Assembly (NCBI GenBank): GCA_005223375.1
Contig: RXOD01004357.1
Location: 1 to 23,533, forward strand
Reading direction: 5' to 3'
Source: Amoebophrya sp. AT5.2
Lineage: Eukaryota > Sar > Dinophyceae > Syndiniales > Amoebophryaceae
Length of the DNA: 23,533 bases
The notes beneath the pieces are model-generated. The model had not been told where the DNA came from. It made no database searches and was given only the letters and a program-made list of their open reading frames with translations. Positions 16,101 to 20,876 of the stretch are shown here, in pieces (position 1 is the first letter of the stretch; each line of letters opens with the position of its first letter). The position numbers were made by a program, and so were the translations under genes.

Positions 16101-18687
16101 GCACGAACAATACCACAGGGAGAAACGGACTCCGGAAAAGGCGGCTGCGTGGATGAGGCAAGCAATAGACATCGCGACGGAGCTCCGGGGAATACGCGAG
16201 GCATCGATAGAAGACCTGGAGAGCAAGAGGGTGGAGCTGGAACTGGAGATCTGGCGGCGAAAGCCGCAGAAGGAGTTCTGGGCAAATATCAAAGCAGAGA
16301 TGGTAGGCGCGGTTTGCGAAATTCCTATTCGCCGCCTTAAGGAATTCGAGAGAGATTGCATCTGGGCGATCGAAGCCCGTGGCGACGCGCCGCCGATGGT
16401 GCACATGGGATACAGTCGCGATGTTCCAGAAGATCTCGACGTGTTAGTTCCAGACTATTCTTCTGCTGTCGGACGCTTCGCGAGCCGCATCCTCACCGCC
16501 AACAAGGAACGCCTCGCGGCCCAGCGGCTGAGTGCTCCTCCCGAGTATCTCGCACTTGTTCTCGCCGGAAAGGTATGGGTCATATTCTGGTCCATCGGGA
16601 AACCAGCGGGGTTCGTGGCGTTTGCAGTTGCAGATGCCTTTGGAGCACCTGTCGATCTTTCCGAGCTGCTGCAGAGCATCGACGATAGCAGCAGCGACAA
16701 GGTTTTGTTCTCCTTCGATTCACAACTCGAAAAGCCGAGCGCTTGGGACAATTTTGCGTGGGTCCGGATGGTGGAGCACGAAGATTTGGACGTAGCAGCT
16801 GCGGGCGGGGGTGAGAAGGTGGCGCTCGAGTTCGTTTCGGATGTCGACCGGGAGGCGTTTCTCAACAAGGAAGATCGGGAGATGGTAGAAGCGGAAACGG
16901 GACTGCGACTCGAAGCACCAGCTCCACGATCGAAAAAGCCGCTCCCAAGCCAGCGCGTAGTCGGTGGCACCTTGATGAATTTTATCACGTTGCAGGAGCG
17001 GGGCCAGTTTGTAACTGCTCGCGCCTTTCTTGACGCGAAGCAAAAGGACTTGCAGAAGCGGAGGCTGCAGGCGAAGATGGCCAGGGTTCGAAAGCTCACC
17101 CTGAGACAGAACCGCGACAAGCAGGCGGCGGAAAAAATCCGGCAACGACACAAATCGGAGGCAACAAAGACGAGGGAGGGCATGGAGGACGAACTTGTGG
17201 AGCAGTTGATCGACGGGGCCAAAGCGGGCGCAATCATGGACTTCACTCTAGACCTCGCGAAGGAGTTCGGCATCAACACCGCTCCGAGGGGGATGGTGGA
17301 CATGGCTGGTGAAGATGAAGATGCCGAAACGCGTCGGCTGCAGGCGCAGCTGCGGATGGACGAAGACGATCTGTTTGATGATTGGGAGCTCCCTGCGGCG
17401 GGTCAAGCAGCGAGCAGCGCAATAATCAGTGCTGCCAACGCAGGGCCTGCAGGTAACCGCAACACTACACTCGCTGCCGCGTCCGGCGGGGCCTCAAGCT
17501 CCAGTAGTGCAGTGAGCGGCATACCGCTTGCCCAGCAGGCTGGTCGCGGAACCCTGGGACCGCCGCGCAACCCATCTGCTCATGCGATCGAGCGGCCGAC
17601 TTGCGACGACGACGGCTCAGAATGGGAAGAGTGCCCTATGCTTGGTTGGATTCGGGTAAAAGCAGCTCGCGCCAGCTCTCGCGACGTTACTGCGGAGGAG
17701 GTTCGGCCTGGTTCCAGCGCGGCCGACCAGGCGGAGGTGGAAGTGTTTTTGGGGGACGCGAATCACGAGCTCCCATCTCAGGGACCTATGGATTTCGTAG
17801 CTTCCCAACTAGGGGGAGGCTCGAAGTCCCTTGCCGTCGATGACGGGTCCGCGCCCCGGCTTGCTGGTGGTTCCACTGGCAACCCTGCGTCTTCGGCTGC
17901 AGCATCTTCGTCTTCGGCTGCAGCGTCTTCATCGTCTTGTCTGGCGTACCATAATCCAGACGCAGGACTAGGGGCTGCATCCACGACCAACAAACGAAGC
18001 AGGGCGAGTTTGCGCGGAGAGGGCACCCCCGCCGCGCGGGCCGAGCCTGCTTCTGGCCTACGCACGCGAGGCCGCACTCCTGCGTCGCGTTCTCCTGGAA
18101 AGCCGTACATGCAGTGCAACCACCTCCACAGCTACAGACAGCAGCTCGCCACGGAGAGAGCTCGGGTCGACAGGAGTCACGGGGGGTTCGAGTTGACACT
18201 GCGAGGGGATGCTGCTGCGTTTAAAAAGAAGGGACGCGCGGCGAAAACCTTGCAGGTCAGGCCCAAGCTGGACACGCGCGAGGGCAGGGCCATTCAGGAG
18301 TTGTGGGACTACGACAAAGCTCGGGCCGCAGGATGGCTATGCTGCCAGACTGCTTCGCTGATGAAGCAGCGAGATTTTAAGGAAGGAAAGCGACAGACCG
18401 TCGAAGAATATCTAAATCTTTGGATAGCAAGAACCCGCTTTATAGCCCAGAGGTACGTGAAAGAGGAGTTTCTTTTGAACCAAATGACCAAGAAGATCCC
18501 GTTCGCAACCCGCAACACGGCATTCAAGACCCAGCTTACGAACTACATCAAGCCGTTTCTGAAGTCGGCCGAGGACACTAAGACGGAAAACAGCAAGAGA
18601 GAGTCCGACCAAATAGAGGAGTTAAAGATATTGCCGGAGGCGCTCTTGCGGAAACTCTGCATTGCGCCGATCAGAAAAACCCAGTAG
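13120..18687 (+). CDS. Very large uncharacterised protein (1855 aa)
   Basis: ATG at 13120 opens a single frame of 1855 codons without interruption, ending at TAG 18685-18687. I recognise no known domain. Visible architecture: an acidic helical N-terminal part (1-180, MDFSLLNADVEVLTEEERRELMRQL...); a second globular-looking part (about 190-370); a histone H1-like Ala/Lys tract (about 371-408, ARAKAKAAAAKKQAAKAKAK); Gly/Ala/acidic linker (to about 530); a long region of normal complexity (about 531-1290) likely to contain the folded core; a basic helix/coiled coil (about 1300-1365); a disordered Ser/Ala/Gly linker (about 1390-1660); and a C-terminal helical domain (about 1700-1855) with LQVRPKLDTREGRAIQELWD and many Lys/Arg. 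The basic tracts suggest nucleic-acid contact, an inference only. I see no polymerase, helicase, protease or transposase catalytic motif. Lack of introns over 5.6 kb contrasts with the gene at 20877. Confidence 0.85.
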   Translation: MDFSLLNADVEVLTEEERRELMRQLCFADATGDLDKHAVLAKRLQQCRIETEDDERERVWQEYKAAAEESGEENNENSDAPAWAQQKKQKGEKRLLSEVSEEEREKIVKQVDDFFSNVPPQGEQEPKYRRRVAAAIGRKIEEQFVQSIQEMWRREEIPILRLEADGTDLGALLPTPLDREILKSGSTILDPSSKFLCSVQSLQSISEDPRKPGCYSMSERVTAPLHANVLPSTAKFGLAAERAAELPAQAGKNKKGEVQGTETGKIARICMEQLRGLLHMLFHLPAERSPDLPPGPVPDDSRALIVEFMGDVGGSALPAQRLTLQSVVMWAESAAYPVLVVPGFCWEHMAQTLTKEASQPLRATMVPTHIARAKAKAAAAKKQAAKAKAKASAGGAGKAAAPNSKAAGGGGSNAQQRNGGGKAAAAGGRLNGAEYLEKDEPAAQNEFVDLLIRRANDPANLSIGGRDPLAGGFDWGNGVTLGFEQDEGDEDHADSAAAAGEGANAAASGAAAGGNAGGDSAEKKKEKTRDREFFSQFGYTFNKLVNHQKRSLLLTLRNELEKKDSIHVDAWPRERKDEWERERKSTQSLLEMHSLWDSKQNGETSFALRDGKVCMLLGEKTSLAGVADELSSLLPSVRPGSDARWFTIVESAGLGVGFGCLRKLFSKVQVTSVHVGSGDFTPANFGYESGSETTAVDWALLSHLVAIVSRPPTCVAGSTYKKAKMERRDIDINDPNSGRRRQLYQKFKQAASSSFDNLARENFREDCLRCLGGDRAALDAHTPGRLHALGGLMRGQAGYLWRFGSEEGRAELVEWLARSLRELDDASEESQTQHLSTLLEQPDLPLKFRTKNMDIIDSGMIQQLRRIGPNAGRRRIVFALHAYWQLNDSNSIKVEWYHMILQSCQRFNKQWRGDKALNAITISTFIGRSTADEFEQKLKRTVAALQREEAERLAFCSELVRYQSGRQGSDKWKLRAYQRTLRDDVEFQPGTKKQHEQYHREKRTPEKAAAWMRQAIDIATELRGIREASIEDLESKRVELELEIWRRKPQKEFWANIKAEMVGAVCEIPIRRLKEFERDCIWAIEARGDAPPMVHMGYSRDVPEDLDVLVPDYSSAVGRFASRILTANKERLAAQRLSAPPEYLALVLAGKVWVIFWSIGKPAGFVAFAVADAFGAPVDLSELLQSIDDSSSDKVLFSFDSQLEKPSAWDNFAWVRMVEHEDLDVAAAGGGEKVALEFVSDVDREAFLNKEDREMVEAETGLRLEAPAPRSKKPLPSQRVVGGTLMNFITLQERGQFVTARAFLDAKQKDLQKRRLQAKMARVRKLTLRQNRDKQAAEKIRQRHKSEATKTREGMEDELVEQLIDGAKAGAIMDFTLDLAKEFGINTAPRGMVDMAGEDEDAETRRLQAQLRMDEDDLFDDWELPAAGQAASSAIISAANAGPAGNRNTTLAAASGGASSSSSAVSGIPLAQQAGRGTLGPPRNPSAHAIERPTCDDDGSEWEECPMLGWIRVKAARASSRDVTAEEVRPGSSAADQAEVEVFLGDANHELPSQGPMDFVASQLGGGSKSLAVDDGSAPRLAGGSTGNPASSAAASSSSAAASSSSCLAYHNPDAGLGAASTTNKRSRASLRGEGTPAARAEPASGLRTRGRTPASRSPGKPYMQCNHLHSYRQQLATERARVDRSHGGFELTLRGDAAAFKKKGRAAKTLQVRPKLDTREGRAIQELWDYDKARAAGWLCCQTASLMKQRDFKEGKRQTVEEYLNLWIARTRFIAQRYVKEEFLLNQMTKKIPFATRNTAFKTQLTNYIKPFLKSAEDTKTENSKRESDQIEELKILPEALLRKLCIAPIRKTQ
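17890..17931 (+). repeat. Two tandem 21-bp units coding Ser/Ala
   Basis: TCTTCGGCTGCAGC-TCTTC is duplicated in tandem (17890-17910 and 17911-17931) inside the 1855-residue frame. It codes for SSAAASS repeats in the disordered linker and keeps the frame. Confidence 0.75.
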
Positions 18688-19074
18688 AAAGCACGCAGGT
18701 GTAAAGTATCTAGGTGCAGCTTGTTCTTTGGCAGTGTGTATATGTAGTGCGACGCTCAGTGAGTATTCTTGTACAGTATGCAAAGCCGTCTGCATCTTAC
18801 TTCGTGGCTCGTTCTTTTACAGAAAGTCCTTTGCTGCGTGGCCACGAGTCCGGTCGTGCCACTTTTTCAGGACGATCACAGAGCCGCGTGGTATCGGAAG
18901 AATGCAACTAACAAACGAAGTTGTAACGATGGATGAGCCCGTACTTTTTGAGTAGTCCAGGTGGCGTTTGACGGTAGTAGCTAGCTGTAGGCGAGCCGTT
19001 CGCGTTCCCGCTTCTCTCGCGCTCCCTTCAAGGCGAGACCGGAAGGCGAGGTCCGGAGACCAGAGAGATCTGCT

Positions 19075-19221
19075 GAAACTTTTAAAAAACTTTTAAAAAA
19101 CTTTTATAGCGGCTCGGATCCGGGACCATTTCTGGAACGGTTTGCGACCAGATACCAATGGCGTTTGGCCTCCGGAACCAGCTCCAATCGGAGGCCGGTT
19201 TAAAAGTTTTTTAAAAGTTTC
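19075..19221. mobile_element. AT-armed inverted repeat, candidate small non-autonomous element
   Basis: A 23-bp left arm (19075-19097, GAAAC then TTTTAAAAAAC units) has a perfect reverse complement at 19199-19221, with about 100 bases between. On the left the ACTTTTAAAA unit is repeated once more. Inside, GGCCTCCG (19167-19174) pairs with CGGAGGCC (19189-19196) over a 14-base loop. The whole can fold into a compound hairpin of about 147 bases. There is no coding capacity, and no clear target-site duplication is visible. A similar left arm stands alone at 9031-9065, which suggests a dispersed family. It could be a MITE-like element or a structural/transcription-end element. Confidence 0.45.
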
Positions 19222-19281
19222 AAGGTCCATGGATCTTTGGAGGTGGAGCCGCCGGTAAAAAAGGACGTCTGGGAGCGTCAG

Positions 19282-19379
19282 CATACTATCCTGGCATTCT
19301 GGGAACGCGGCTAGGATCTTGATGGTACAGCGAGCCTCATCATACTATCCTGCTACTTTGGGAACGCGGCTAGTATCTC
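19282..19379. repeat. Two tandem units with a TGGGAACGCGGCTAG core (59-bp period)
   Basis: CATACTATCCTG followed by TGGGAACGCGGCTAG-ATCT occurs at 19282-19320 and 19341-19379. The order core, GATGGTAC, AGCGAGCCT, core resembles the arrangement in the longer units at 20173 and 20480, so these appear to be a shorter or decayed member of the same family. Confidence 0.7.
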
Positions 19380-19747
19380 ACTATTCGTGAGTAACTACTA
19401 CCGTCAAGCGCCATGATAGTATGCAGTTTCGGTCGCCAGAACGAACGTCGTCGGCCCGCTCGCACGACCGCGCGCGGCTTGGCGAGGACGGCCAGAGGAT
19501 TCCGACTATGACAGAAGCGACGGAGCCTGCTTGTGTTCGTAGCCAGATATGCGTCGCGCCTGTTGGCGAAACGTTCGCGGCACTGGATGGCCCGACTAGC
19601 TAAATGAGCCACAGGACGAGTGATACTTTCGGGGAAAAGTCAACACGCGATCGAGTGAAGATCTTCGAAGTTCTGCGCGCGGTTGATAGACTTGGGTAGT
19701 GCGTGCAGCCACAACCATGTACAGAAATCCACTGTAAGACCCCGCGC

Positions 19748-19753
19748 GTAAGT
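19748..19753 (+). promoter_or_regulatory. Consensus splice donor (GTAAGTAT) upstream of the 20877 gene
   Basis: It lies about 1.1 kb before the ATG at 20877. If used, it would define a leader intron spanning the tandem repeat units. Alternatively it belongs to an untranslated transcript. Confidence 0.25.
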
Positions 19754-20172
19754 ATAATCGTTTCTGCGGCCACTAGCTTGCACCGTTTGGCCTATTGATT
19801 GTTTGACTTTCCCGGCATGTGAGGGCTCGCCCCCTTGCCGGAAACGATTGCGGCCCATACATCCTTCCAACCAATACGCGGGGAGCAAGCAGCCAAAAAT
19901 CAGATCAGGCAGTCGACCACGTCGTCCGCTTTCAGTACTATCCTACTTTCTTACTTGTTACAACGAACATTCGCTAGCAAAGAAACGCCGACTCATGGCG
20001 TGGCCGAGATCTCTCTTCATTCGCGAGCGGTAGCTAGCTGCATCCCTCGCAGCTGGTGCAGACCCGCCCAGCAACCAGAAACGAACTGCGCGCAACCTCG
20101 CGCGACTCCACCATACGTACCCGTCGCCACAACGAAGCACTTTCTTCTCCAAGCAAGTCTCAAGCTCCACTT

Positions 20173-20432
20173 CAGCCAAGCCTATACTGATTGCCACCTC
20201 GGAGGCCGCGCTGGCGAGACAACGACCGGGAAGTCCGGCAGCCATCGATCCCAGCGGCGCGCTGGCTGTGCGACGAACGACGAAGCAGACCTCTACTGGC
20301 TACAACATCGAGCAGCAGCTCCTGACATTTTGGGAACGCGACCAGTATCTCGACGGTACTAGCCTCCTCCTTATGCTGGACCCAATAAGTCTATCATACG
20401 CCCTGCGATTTTGGGAACGCGCCTAGTATCTC
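20173..20432. repeat. Tandem repeat, unit I (period 307 bp)
   Basis: The stretch from CAGCCAAGCCT to CTAGTATCTC recurs at a constant offset of 307 bases (20480-20739), so there is no net indel between copies. Each unit contains two TTTTGGGAACGC cores (20328 and 20409 here), separated by CGACGGTACTAGCCTCC and GCTGGACCCAATAAGTC, which are identical between units. Confidence 0.85.
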
Positions 20433-20479
20433 TTTTTTTTCTATGCATCAAACTAACCAATCATCCAACCACGCATCTC

Positions 20480-20739
20480 CAGCCAAGCCTGTACCGATTG
20501 CCACCTGCCCCCCCGGCCGCGCTGGTAAGACAACGGCCGCGAAGTCCAGCAGCTATCGATCCCGGCGGTGCGCTGGGTGTGCCACGACGAAGCACAGAGC
20601 TTTCGGCTACAACATCGAGCACCAGCTCCTGACATTTTGGGAACGCGAGCAGCATCTCGACGGTACTAGCCTCCTCTTTATGCTGGACCCAATAAGTCTA
20701 TCATGCGCCCTGCTATTTTGGGAACGCCCCTAGAGTCTC
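20480..20739. repeat. Tandem repeat, unit II
   Basis: Second copy of the 307-bp-period repeat, diverged by scattered substitutions and ending about 140 bases before the ATG at 20877. Its cores lie near 20635 and 20715. Because it borders the start region of the gene, it may be part of its promoter or leader. Confidence 0.85.
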
Positions 20740-20876
20740 GCTCTTTTTGAGCATCCGTCTACTATAAATATAGATTGATAGTCGGAGATTGATATTCATC
20801 CGGCCCAACTTTCTCCAGCTTCCACACCCACGGCTCCAGTGCGTGCCAGTAGCTGTAGCTGCAGGCGAAGACCAAG

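Larger units (their letters stand above)
18688..20876. other. Repeat-rich intergenic region, no gene supported
   Basis: A 2.2-kb region without a supportable coding frame. It carries an AT-armed inverted repeat (19075-19221), a short pair of TGGGAACGC units (19282-19379), a GTAAGT donor-like site (19748), and a tandem duplication with 307-bp offset (20173-20739). It probably includes the promoter and leader of the gene at 20877. Confidence 0.55.

Noticed and set aside
13120..18687. Retrotransposon or viral polyprotein
   Set aside because: No reverse transcriptase, RNase H, integrase, protease or polymerase catalytic motif is visible, and there are no long terminal repeats at the ends.
19835..20362. 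175-codon + strand frame
   Set aside because: It runs into the first tandem repeat unit, and the corresponding frame in unit II differs, so it is not under coding constraint.
19282..20739. CRISPR-like repeat/spacer array
   Set aside because: The units are long, the spacers are themselves repeated, the spacing is irregular, and the context is eukaryotic with no associated genes.
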